A stretch of DNA of 64,000 nucleotides from Paenibacillus tundrae (GTDB lineage Bacteria > Bacillota > Bacilli > Paenibacillales > Paenibacillaceae), in contig NZ_CP145605.1 of NCBI RefSeq assembly GCF_036884255.1, positions 4,712,001 through 4,776,000 on the forward strand. Direction: 5' to 3'. Position 1 is the stretch's first letter; every line of letters begins with the position of its first letter. The notes beneath the pieces are model-generated. The model was not told the DNA's origin. It saw only the letters and a list, made by a program, of their open reading frames with translations, and searched no databases. A program made the position numbers and the translations under genes. Positions 9,029-16,553 of the stretch are shown here, piece by piece.

Positions 9029-9262
9029 TACATCTCCTCCATCACATTATGTAATATTACCTAACACTTAAATACACATTAACATATAAATATATTTACA
9101 ACAATGCATTAATGTGAATAAACTTTACATAAATTAACTATATATCAATATCAACTTATACAAATAAATCGAATGTCATTATACTTTTCATATGTAAGAC
9201 ATATAAAATTTAAATACATCTAGCAAATTTGAGGATACTCCTTTCGAGATTTGGTTGAAGGC
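9029..9262. other. AT-rich intergenic region upstream of acetamidase-like gene
   Basis: A strikingly AT-rich stretch with no open frame. It presumably holds the promoter of the minus-strand gene at 9028. Its composition contrasts with the GC-rich remnant that follows, consistent with an acquired cassette. No individual site is strong enough to name. Confidence 0.4.
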
Positions 9263-9376
9263 ATAATCACCTACCCGAACCTGATTGCGCTCAAAAAAGT
9301 GGGATTCTTGAATGTGGAGGTGTATTCCGGAGGCGGAGAGATTGAATTAGTTATGAGGGGAATGCGGTGGCTACAG
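9263..9376 (+). pseudogene. Decayed sulfurtransferase 3' end, copy 3
   Basis: It translates as IITY-PNLIALKKVGFLNVEVYSGG, aligning with the C-terminus of the sulfurtransferase at 3402-4241. Relative to the intact gene, 24 bases encoding the eight active-loop residues CGSGVSAC are missing in frame. A one-base loss after YSGG puts the tail out of frame. The final 30 or so bases (9344-9374) are nearly identical to the other two copies. It has no start and ends beside a terminator. Confidence 0.75.
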
Positions 9377-9389
9377 ACATGAATAACGT

Positions 9390-9424
9390 CAAAGAACCCG
9401 CGCTCTGCGCAGGTTCTTTGTGTT
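9390..9424. terminator. Bidirectional terminator hairpin
   Basis: CAAAGAACC and GGTTCTTTG form a stem continued by GCGC/GCGC around a TCT loop. It lies 76 bases after the HTH gene stop on the minus strand and just after the sulfurtransferase remnant on the plus strand. Confidence 0.7.
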
Positions 9425-9499
9425 CGGCTTGGGTGGTGTCCCTCTCGGTACATAGTGCTCTGAGATACTCCGAAACAATTAAAAAGTAAATAGTCACTC

Positions 9500-9736
9500 T
9501 CATTCCACTTCACTGCTGTCGCTGTCGCCTGGAATATATTCCAGAATGTCTCCAGGCTGACAGTCTAAGATTTCGCAGATTGCTTCCAAGGTAGAGAAGC
9601 GGATCGCCTTCACTTTCCCCGTTTTCAGATTGGACAGATTGACATTGGAGATCCCTACCTTATCAGCCAGGTCATTCAATTTCATTTTTTTGTCGGCCAG
9701 AACTCGGTCGAGACGTATAATAATCGGCACTGTCAT
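9500..9736 (-). CDS. Small Cro/CI-type HTH regulator (YozG-like)
   Basis: A 78-residue DNA-binding protein made almost wholly of one Cro/CI helix-turn-helix (LADKKMKLNDLADKVGISNVNLSNLKTGK). It ends in an acidic tail, DSDSSEVE. Length and layout match the YozG type, usually encoded beside a DUF2975 membrane protein, as here. Start is the ATG at 9736 (a TTG lies one codon upstream) just 12 bases after the DUF2975 stop, so the two form an operon. It probably regulates that operon and perhaps other genes. Confidence 0.85.
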   Translation of the reverse strand: MTVPIIIRLDRVLADKKMKLNDLADKVGISNVNLSNLKTGKVKAIRFSTLEAICEILDCQPGDILEYIPGDSDSSEVE

Positions 9737-9748
9737 CAATCTCCATTC

Positions 9749-10366
9749 TCATAAAGTCGAATCATGCTCTTCCTGCAGAAGAGCGCCATATTTGAAAATC
9801 TCGGAGATGAACAGCACGAGTATGCCGATGATAATTCCGATTAAAGAGATACTCCCCAGATTAATGGAGAAGATACGAGTTACGAACAGGCAGATCAGAA
9901 TGTTGAGAATCAGCTTCGCCAGCAAAGAATACAGGATAACGACGACTCCCAGCCTTCTTAGACGCGTGGCATTCGCCAGGCTAAACGGACTGCCTCCGCT
10001 AAGTATGCTACCTATTATATAGCGAATCTGGCCAATCGAGTAGATGTAAGTAATGAAGATAAGCGTAGTGTTGGTCAAAGTGACGACCAGATAAGCGGTC
10101 TTAGCATCGAACATATCAGGATTGATCGGTTGAAAATAAGTGAAAGGCACCATGACACTATTCGTCACAGTATCCGATAATGGTACTGAAAAAAACCAGT
10201 GCGCAATTCCCTTCTCTGCAGTGAACAGCTCCTGAGGAGTTAATCCGATCCATAGTTTGAAACAGACCAACGCAATGAGTATTGCAATTCCTCCCCAATA
10301 TCCGATCATAAGTGCGAAGTGCATTCTTTTGAGGCCAGGCTTGGCTCTAAATTCAATTCCGTTCAT
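9749..10366 (-). CDS. DUF2975-family membrane protein
   Basis: A 205-residue integral membrane protein with about four hydrophobic segments, two at each end of an extracytoplasmic stretch. It resembles the DUF2975 family (YoaS-type), whose function is unknown. I chose ATG 10366 because an AAAGGAG site lies just upstream; the ATG at 10384 would place that site inside the gene. The HTH gene follows immediately, a conserved pairing that suggests a membrane protein with its own regulator. Confidence 0.8.
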   Translation of the reverse strand: MNGIEFRAKPGLKRMHFALMIGYWGGIAILIALVCFKLWIGLTPQELFTAEKGIAHWFFSVPLSDTVTNSVMVPFTYFQPINPDMFDAKTAYLVVTLTNTTLIFITYIYSIGQIRYIIGSILSGGSPFSLANATRLRRLGVVVILYSLLAKLILNILICLFVTRIFSINLGSISLIGIIIGILVLFISEIFKYGALLQEEHDSTL

Positions 10367-10752
10367 GAACAATCTCCTTTCCATGTGAACTTACAATATA
10401 TACTAAATGATCCATTCACGAAAAACAATAAATATTTAATGATAAACATTAATTTTTTATTGAAGAACGACCTCAAACTTCTTGATGATGAACGATCTGC
10501 TGGTACAACTTCGCACAGACAAGCAGGAAGCCAGAAGTCTCTCCGATGTAATGACCGATGGTTTTGTGAACTGGAGGAATGAGCTGAGGAGGCAGGTTGG
10601 TTCTAAATCAAACCGATTGTAGATTCATTCTGCCGTCATTCTGAGATTCTAGACTGGATTCGGTTAGTACGTTGTAGATGATTGGTTTTATCCCCTAATT
10701 CTCTTATAATGGATAAGTTAAAGAATAATATACTATTTTAGGGAGAGAGAGT
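10367..10752. other. Intergenic region between divergent genes
   Basis: About 390 bases with no supported gene. A TATAAT near 10705 precedes the plus-strand gene at 10753, whose ribosome site is AGGGAGAGAG. The AT-rich part near 10390-10460 probably holds the promoter of the DUF2975 operon. I see nothing else. Confidence 0.4.
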
Positions 10753-12755
10753 ATGAGAAAGAGTAGTAGACGCTTTATCACCTGGTTTTTAACTGTAGTA
10801 GCTATGATGTTGTTTAGTGGGTTGCTACCGAATACAGGTGGAAAAGCAGAAGCGGCACAAGAGCGGTTTAAATCCGAATTCGAATTTGAATTTAAGTTTG
10901 AGGAAGAAGCATCCAGAGTTATACCGCAGGTTCGTGTAACGAAGTTTTATTTTGATGATGGTCGTGTGGAGACTGAACTTCATGAATTTCCTAAGCAGGC
11001 ACGAGCTGTATCGAAAGACGCTCAATATTTGGAGAGCGCTCGCAAAAAAGATGATCCAGCGCTGAAGCAAACATTTTATCCAGGCTGCGGTTGGGGCTTT
11101 GGCACACATGTGATGAATACAGAGAAAGGTCCGCTAGCTTTTACGATTTATTGTGATTCAACGACAGACAAACAACCAGATGCAAAAGGTGAAAAGAAGT
11201 CAGTAAGCAATCATGTTATCTATAAATATGATCTCGAACGCAATCTTCTAAGCGTGTTGAATCAAGTACAAACGTTCGGGGAAAGCCGGCCTCCGTTCCG
11301 AATGTATTATGACTTTGGAGGCTATACCTTGCAAGAAGGAAACGGAGAAATAAACTATGAAGAACGAAATACCCGAGTCTATTCACTGCTCAGTAACAAA
11401 CTGCTGGCGCGTATTGCTGGATATCCACAGGAAATCAGCCAAACCTTAAGGTACTCCGAGTACACAAAAATATCCAATGATCCAAAAGTTCTCGCTAAAA
11501 TCGGAAATTATGTAACACATAGGAATAATAATTACATAGGAGAAACAATCATTTTGAATTCAGACGGAACCCGAACAAAAAGCAAGATTCCCGCCGAACT
11601 GCCAAAAAATGTTTTTTTGAAAATAAAATCGGTTCAATAACTTATGTATCCTATAAAAATCCAAAAGGCGAAAATACTATGGTAGGTTATCGAACTTCTA
11701 CAAGTGCAGCAATCAAGCCATTATCTCGCGTAGATGCTTCAAGTTCCATACGATTCTCTAAGTACGAACGTTACGTTCTGATTCATCAGCAAACAGCCAA
11801 AGAAAAAACGTTAAGAATCATCGATACAAAAACGGCAAAAGTTGTATCCGAAATTCCGGATACCGGCTTTGCAGTATATAGGGAAATTGGCGATTCAATT
11901 CTTTTATTCCAAGCTGAAAAGAAAGATTACTACCTGCATGTGCCAACAGGAATTGTTACCCGTAACATGGAGAATTCTCAATTGGTACAAGCCGATACAG
12001 GCGGGTACACGGGCGACCAATCGAAACTGATTTCCATGCAGGCTCCACCACAAATGCTCGTAAACGGCAAACCGATGCGTTATGCCGGCCAAGGCCCCTT
12101 CCTGACGAAGGACAACCGATGGTACGTAGAAGTGAATGATTTTGCAAAGGCAGCGGATGCTACAGTGTCCAAAACTTCCAGTGGACTTACGATCAATCGT
12201 GGTAATTACAAAATGACCGTCTCCAAAACCGATAAAACGATATTAACCTGGGCTGGGCAGACCTTCGTACCGTTGGAGACACTGAACGAAAAATTGGGCA
12301 TGGCTGGAGGTTTCTTGAATTCCCTTTTAGGTAAAGGCTACGAATACAAAGTGCTCCATGTTTTCTCCAAAGATCTGAAAGAAGCAGATGTGATCGCTCG
12401 CCCTGATCTGTATGAGGCCATCGAAAATCATTCAGGGAATTATTATTCAATGGAAAATGGTAAACCTGCCGCAAGGCCGTTGTCGGAAGCCAACAGATAT
12501 TATTATGATGGAACTAATCTCATCTTCAAAGATGGCTTACTCGTAAATGTAGCTTCTATTCACAATGCGGGTGGCCGTACGATGCGAAATATTATCTTCG
12601 ATATCAATAAACTGAAGCATGTCATTGCCGTCTATGGAACGCCGAATGCAACCAAAACCGGAGGACAAATGGTACGCTGGTACGAGGTGGATGGTAACGT
12701 GCTGGTATTCGAAAGTAACACGAATTTGAGCAGTGCTTATTATATTTCACGTTAA
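10753..12755 (+). pseudogene. Secreted stalk-domain protein split by a -1 frame change
   Basis: Two abutting frames appear to be one gene. The first (10753-11640) encodes a signal peptide and 295 residues ending NVFLKIKSVQ. The second frame has no stop between the T7 run at 11612-11618 and 12755. It reads ENKIGSITYVSYKNPKGE before its first ATG at 11679, so it continues the same protein. The second part holds a copper-amine-oxidase N-terminal-like segment (PPQMLVNGKPMRY, FVPLETLNEKLG). One extra T would restore about 667 residues. The site reads T TTT TTG in the first frame, a form compatible with -1 slippage. It could be a pseudogene, a phase-variable gene, a read error or a programmed shift. 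Confidence 0.7.
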
Positions 12756-12767
12756 ACCATGAAGTGC

Positions 12768-12804
12768 TCCAAGCCCGATTCCTAATAAGGACTCGGGCTT
12801 TTTT
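12768..12804. terminator. Terminator between convergent genes
   Basis: AGCCCGA and TCGGGCT pair around an 18-base loop, and the stem is followed by six Ts on the plus strand. It serves the frameshifted gene, and possibly the minus-strand AraC gene. Confidence 0.75.
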
Positions 12805-12812
12805 AATAAAAT

Positions 12813-14441
12813 TTACGATGAAATGAATTCTGATTCCCCGCTCTCGACCAACTTAACGATCTCGTCTAATTGTCCATCGACCGCCAGCGGTGTGTACATC
12901 CACCATTTATCGTAGGATACGGTGTGTACGTTCCCTTTACGAACAACATTTAAGTTGCCCCACACTTCTGAGCGACACAGCTTACGGAAAGCGGCTTCGG
13001 CATACGGATTTTGCCCATTCACCATGACAAACAGGCGATCTGCATCATAATTGCGAAGTTCTTCGAAGGGTAGCTTGTCCGAGAAGGCATTATGACCGTT
13101 ATAGTTGTTAATGAATTGCTGCACGAGTGGATGAGGGGTCAACTGAAGGGAGCGATGTAGTACGTGCCCCATGTTCCGGTTACCTGCCACACGAAAGCCT
13201 GTGTCATCGATCACCAGTGCCGCATACGTATCTTGTAATCCAATAATGGAAGCAAGTCGTTCCTTGGTTCGGGCAACTCTAAGCTGATGCTGTTCCATCC
13301 ATTCTCTGCTTCTACTGCGCTTGTTCATCACAGCAGAGACGCTGTCCAACTGTTGGTATACATCCTGAGATTGCCAGGGGATGCGAACCACTTCAGCAAT
13401 CTTGGAAAACTGTTCGTATTCTCCCGTCGTCATATGCTCATATCCCAGAATAAGATCAGGCTCCATACCACGAATGGCCTCGAGATCGTATGGTTCCCAC
13501 TCAAATGGTCTGATTTCAGCCAAATACGGACGAACGTACTCATTGCGATACAAATGATAATCAGGTGCTCCAATAGGTTTCATACCCAGCGCAAGCAAAT
13601 GAGAAGTGAATAGCAGACCGATTACACGCGGCTCACGTTGCTTCATATACATACTGGGAGATACTCCTTCTTGCTGCTTGAACCTGCGGCTGAAATAAAA
13701 TTCGTCCTTGAAGCCAACCTGTGTGGCAATCGCGTGCATATCCCGGCTTGGTGAGCGAAGTAAACGTTTGGCCTGATCCACTCGTACGCGATGCAAATAA
13801 TCCATCGGGCTTGTTCCTGTGATCTGTCGGAAAATATGGCTATACTGCCTTGTGCCAACACAGGCCATGGCAGCCAGCTCCCCCACCTTCCAATGTTGCT
13901 GGTAATTTCCCTCAATGTGAGTGATCGTTCGAAGCACTGCCTCCTTTGTATTGGAAGGTTGATCCGCACACGCCTTAATTGCAAATTGAAAAATCACTTC
14001 CTGTAGCAAAATTCCACGCCTGAATCGCCCCATTCCTTTCTCGGTCATTCTTAGATCGGCAATCTGATCCAGTAATTCCATCACATTAGCCAAAGGCTGT
14101 ATGGAAACTAATCGATTCCCGATATTAGTCAATGGATGCTCCTCGGCGTCTCCATCCCATTCTGCATCAAATTCCAGCTTGTGTGCATGCACGATCTGCC
14201 CTGGCAGTTGTTCCCACGCTATGACCGTGCCAGGAAGAAGCAAAATACTGCTGCTAGGAACAATTGGGAAACGTTGTTCATCCACAACAGCAATACCTTC
14301 ACCCTCATTCATCACCCATAATGCATAATTGTCTGAAGTGAACATCCGATGTTCTATACCCGAATGAAACGTATGGACTTCAAGCCCAATCCACCGTAAA
14401 CGTACGTTATCCATGGGTAAATCGAAGCTCTGCCAATCCAC
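12813..14441 (-). CDS. AraC regulator fused to a siderophore-binding domain (Btr/YbbB-like)
   Basis: A 542-residue fusion. Residues 1-160 form a cupin-like ligand domain. Residues about 170-270 form the paired AraC HTHs (TGTSPMDYLHRVRVDQAKRLL, then VGFKDEFYFSRRFKQQ). Residues about 275-535 match FhuD/BtuF-type binding proteins (MEPDLILGYEHMT, FRVAGNRNMGHVL, GNVHTVSYDKWW). This layout is that of Bacillus Btr (YbbB), which senses iron-loaded siderophore in the cytosol and activates its uptake genes. A Fur-box-like site lies just upstream, and the likely target is the adjacent siderophore lipoprotein gene at 15594. Confidence 0.88.
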   Translation of the reverse strand: MDWQSFDLPMDNVRLRWIGLEVHTFHSGIEHRMFTSDNYALWVMNEGEGIAVVDEQRFPIVPSSSILLLPGTVIAWEQLPGQIVHAHKLEFDAEWDGDAEEHPLTNIGNRLVSIQPLANVMELLDQIADLRMTEKGMGRFRRGILLQEVIFQFAIKACADQPSNTKEAVLRTITHIEGNYQQHWKVGELAAMACVGTRQYSHIFRQITGTSPMDYLHRVRVDQAKRLLRSPSRDMHAIATQVGFKDEFYFSRRFKQQEGVSPSMYMKQREPRVIGLLFTSHLLALGMKPIGAPDYHLYRNEYVRPYLAEIRPFEWEPYDLEAIRGMEPDLILGYEHMTTGEYEQFSKIAEVVRIPWQSQDVYQQLDSVSAVMNKRSRSREWMEQHQLRVARTKERLASIIGLQDTYAALVIDDTGFRVAGNRNMGHVLHRSLQLTPHPLVQQFINNYNGHNAFSDKLPFEELRNYDADRLFVMVNGQNPYAEAAFRKLCRSEVWGNLNVVRKGNVHTVSYDKWWMYTPLAVDGQLDEIVKLVESGESEFISS

Positions 14442-14462
14442 AGTTGTTCACCTTCCTCCAAA

Positions 14463-14477
14463 TGAAAACGATTCTCA
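14463..14477 (-). promoter_or_regulatory. Fur-box-like site upstream of AraC fusion
   Basis: TGAAAACGATTCTCA matches the 7-1-7 Fur consensus TGATAATNATTATCA at 11 of 14 defined positions. It lies 22-36 bases upstream of the AraC-fusion start. Confidence 0.55.
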
Positions 14478-14559
14478 TCTACATCTCATTGTATTGTACG
14501 ATAATTTAGACATGCAGAAAAGCCCCCTAAACATAGGGAGCTTTTACACTAATTTTTCC

Positions 14560-15594
14560 TTATTGCTTGTGTTGTTTGAACAACTCCACCGCTTCATCCA
14601 GCAGAGCATCAGTGGAGAATAACGTGTAAGACCACCATTTGTCATGCGGTACGATAAATACGTTGCCGTTTTTGACCGCAGGCAGGTTCTGCCACAGCTT
14701 GGATTCCTTCATTTTCTCATAAAATTCTGTTGAACCTGGCTGGGTATCATTCACCTTAATGATCAAGTAATCCGCCGTAAGCTCAGGCAATTTCTCCAGT
14801 GATTGCGGCTCGGTATACACGAGGAATCCATCACTTTTATCAACCTCTTCCTGAACCCATGACATGCGTTTTAATCCGAGCAGTTCATGCAATACAAAGC
14901 CCATATTGCGATTACCTGCGACTTGGAAGGAGTCCTTGAAAATTTCGACAGCTGCTACTGTCTGATCTGCTCCAACAAGGCTGCTCATTTCGGCTTTGCG
15001 TTCTTCTACCTTCGCCTCATGCTTCGTAATCCATTCTTCAGCTTCTGACTTCTTACCAACGATATCACCGATATATCTCAGTTGATCGTACAGATTATCT
15101 TCCCATGGATAGACCACCGTCGGAGCAATCTTCTCTAATTGAGCAATGATGTCCGGTTCGACAAAGGAAGACGCGATGATCAAATCTGGCGTAAGTGCTG
15201 TTACAGCTTCCATATTAGGTGGATAGTCCCCAGCGATTTCAACCTTACTAGCCGCATTTTTGAGATAATAATCCTGATCAATCTCATACTGGAGTCCACC
15301 TACTGGCGTAATACCAAGAGCAAGTAATTGCGTCGTTGCACTGATTGAGAAAATACGCTGTGCTTGCACAGGAATCTCTTTGGTTCCCGTAGGATCTGTA
15401 AAAGTTTTCGTTTGCGGAGCATCAGTGGATGCCACTTCTTCCTGCGTTGTCGTTCCTGTATCCGTTGACGACGAAGCCGTCTGGCTTCCAGTGGATGAAC
15501 CACTATCGGCTTGCGTGCCACATCCCGTCATAATTAAGATCAACAGCAATACGATTGCTGCAGACATCATGCTATACAACCCTTTTCGTTTCAT
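14560..15594 (-). CDS. Iron-siderophore ABC transporter binding lipoprotein
   Basis: A 344-residue lipoprotein with signal peptide and lipobox MTGC (Cys25), a Ser/Thr-rich linker to about residue 60, then a FeuA/FhuD-type periplasmic-binding fold (TPVGGLQYEI, TPDLIIASSF, FQVAGNRNMGFVLHELLG, FIVPHDKWWSY). It captures a ferric siderophore at the outer membrane face. Its C-terminal half resembles the binding domain of the AraC fusion next door, so both probably see the same ligand. Start ATG at 15594 follows GAGGAG. No permease or ATPase gene is adjacent; those must be supplied elsewhere. Confidence 0.88.
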   Translation of the reverse strand: MKRKGLYSMMSAAIVLLLILIMTGCGTQADSGSSTGSQTASSSTDTGTTTQEEVASTDAPQTKTFTDPTGTKEIPVQAQRIFSISATTQLLALGITPVGGLQYEIDQDYYLKNAASKVEIAGDYPPNMEAVTALTPDLIIASSFVEPDIIAQLEKIAPTVVYPWEDNLYDQLRYIGDIVGKKSEAEEWITKHEAKVEERKAEMSSLVGADQTVAAVEIFKDSFQVAGNRNMGFVLHELLGLKRMSWVQEEVDKSDGFLVYTEPQSLEKLPELTADYLIIKVNDTQPGSTEFYEKMKESKLWQNLPAVKNGNVFIVPHDKWWSYTLFSTDALLDEAVELFKQHKQ

Positions 15595-15628
15595 TAAATG
15601 GATCTCCTCGCTATGCAGTATTCAGTAA

Positions 15629-15643
15629 TGAGAATCAATATCA
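15629..15643 (-). promoter_or_regulatory. Fur-box-like site upstream of siderophore lipoprotein
   Basis: TGAGAATCAATATCA matches the 7-1-7 Fur consensus at 12 of 14 positions, 35-49 bases upstream of the lipoprotein start. This predicts repression when iron is plentiful. Confidence 0.6.
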
Positions 15644-15726
15644 CTTAGACTAGAATACTGGACAGACCTCTTCTTTGCACATGGAGAATTCGGCGATTTT
15701 TTTTAGATCATTGAGAGGTTGTAAGA

Positions 15727-15984
15727 TCAGGGGATATTAGCATCATCTATCGATCTGATAAATTCCTGAGTCAAGCGGGTAGAGTGTTTATTAGCAAAGT
15801 TATAAGGCAGTTCACCTAGTAAACTCCCAAGATCATAAACTTCTACTTTTGAGCCAGTTATCAAAAGCATGGACAAGCCGCAAGCACAATGGCCTTTCGC
15901 AAATTGATTCTTTTGATAATAGAAAGGGACATTCCCCTGCCTTTTTAGTGAAACAGGTATAATCGCAGGGCGAACTCTGACCAA
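15727..15984 (-). pseudogene. Possible C-terminal gene fragment
   Basis: An open frame on the minus strand ends in a protein-like stretch (SKVEVYDLGSLLGELPYNF, ANKHSTRLTQEFIRSIDDA) but has no start codon with a ribosome site. It is surrounded by otherwise empty DNA. It may be the tail of a lost gene. I do not recognise the family. Confidence 0.25.
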
Positions 15985-16313
15985 CGATCATTATGCATAT
16001 GTCAAAAGTCAATCAATTCACTTTCAGCCTGCAATTCTTGCGGGCTTGTTCGTGTGTCACGGGCACTCTTTCCCCTTATCATTGAATCGAACAAACACGC
16101 CAATGTAAAGCACGCCAAGACTGTACTTCCGCCATCTCAACTTCTCCTCTCTCTAATCAAGTTACGTTTACAAAATTAGATAAAAAGTGATTGTATTCTA
16201 GCAAAAATGTGATATGATATCGTCAAGTTAATAAACATTTTAAAGAAAATATGAAAAATAATTACAATTGATTCGGTTTATTTTATAGACAGATGTCATT
16301 TAACCTATTGTAT
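15985..16313. other. Non-coding stretch upstream of xynD promoter
   Basis: No gene is supported. A hairpin GCCTGCAA-TTC-TTGCGGGC lies near 16026-16044. The rest becomes AT-rich toward 16300 ahead of the xynD control region. Confidence 0.35.
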
Positions 16314-16351
16314 TGAAAGCGATTGCAGACAACAACCGGACAGATTATAGC
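16314..16351 (+). promoter_or_regulatory. Candidate xynD promoter with overlapping cre site
   Basis: TGAAAGCGATTGCA (16314-16327) matches the CcpA cre consensus TGWAANCGNTNWCA with one mismatch. It overlaps a weak candidate -35, TTGCAG (16323-16328), spaced 17 bases from TATAGC (16346-16351). This predicts glucose repression of xynD. The cre match is better than the promoter match. Confidence 0.5.
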
Positions 16352-16363
16352 GTTTCTAGCGAA

Positions 16364-16479
16364 GTCTGGTGATGCAACAATACTGTTGGGTTATAGCTGT
16401 CCATTGCCGTCGTGGATATGTACACGCCGAGCATGTCGTATGGCTTGAGCCATAGATGACGCACCTGAGATCCCCAGAC
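16364..16479 (+). ncRNA. Possible structured 5' leader of xynD
   Basis: GTCTGG (16364-16369) can pair with CCAGAC (16474-16479), enclosing about 100 bases. Inside, TATGGC-TTGA-GCCATA extended by GTC/GAC forms a strong hairpin near 16434-16459. The outer stem would start only a few bases after the predicted transcription start. It matches no riboswitch class I know, and may be an mRNA-stabilising leader rather than a sensor. Confidence 0.3.
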
Positions 16480-16553
16480 GAAAAAAACCTGAACAACGGA
16501 GGTGAAGTGAGATCATTCCTGTTTTCACATTTTAACTTATGGAGGCGAAACGT

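Noticed and set aside
10319..10582. Plus-strand frame over the DUF2975 start
   Set aside because: It has no ribosome site and overlaps the start of a supported gene on the other strand.
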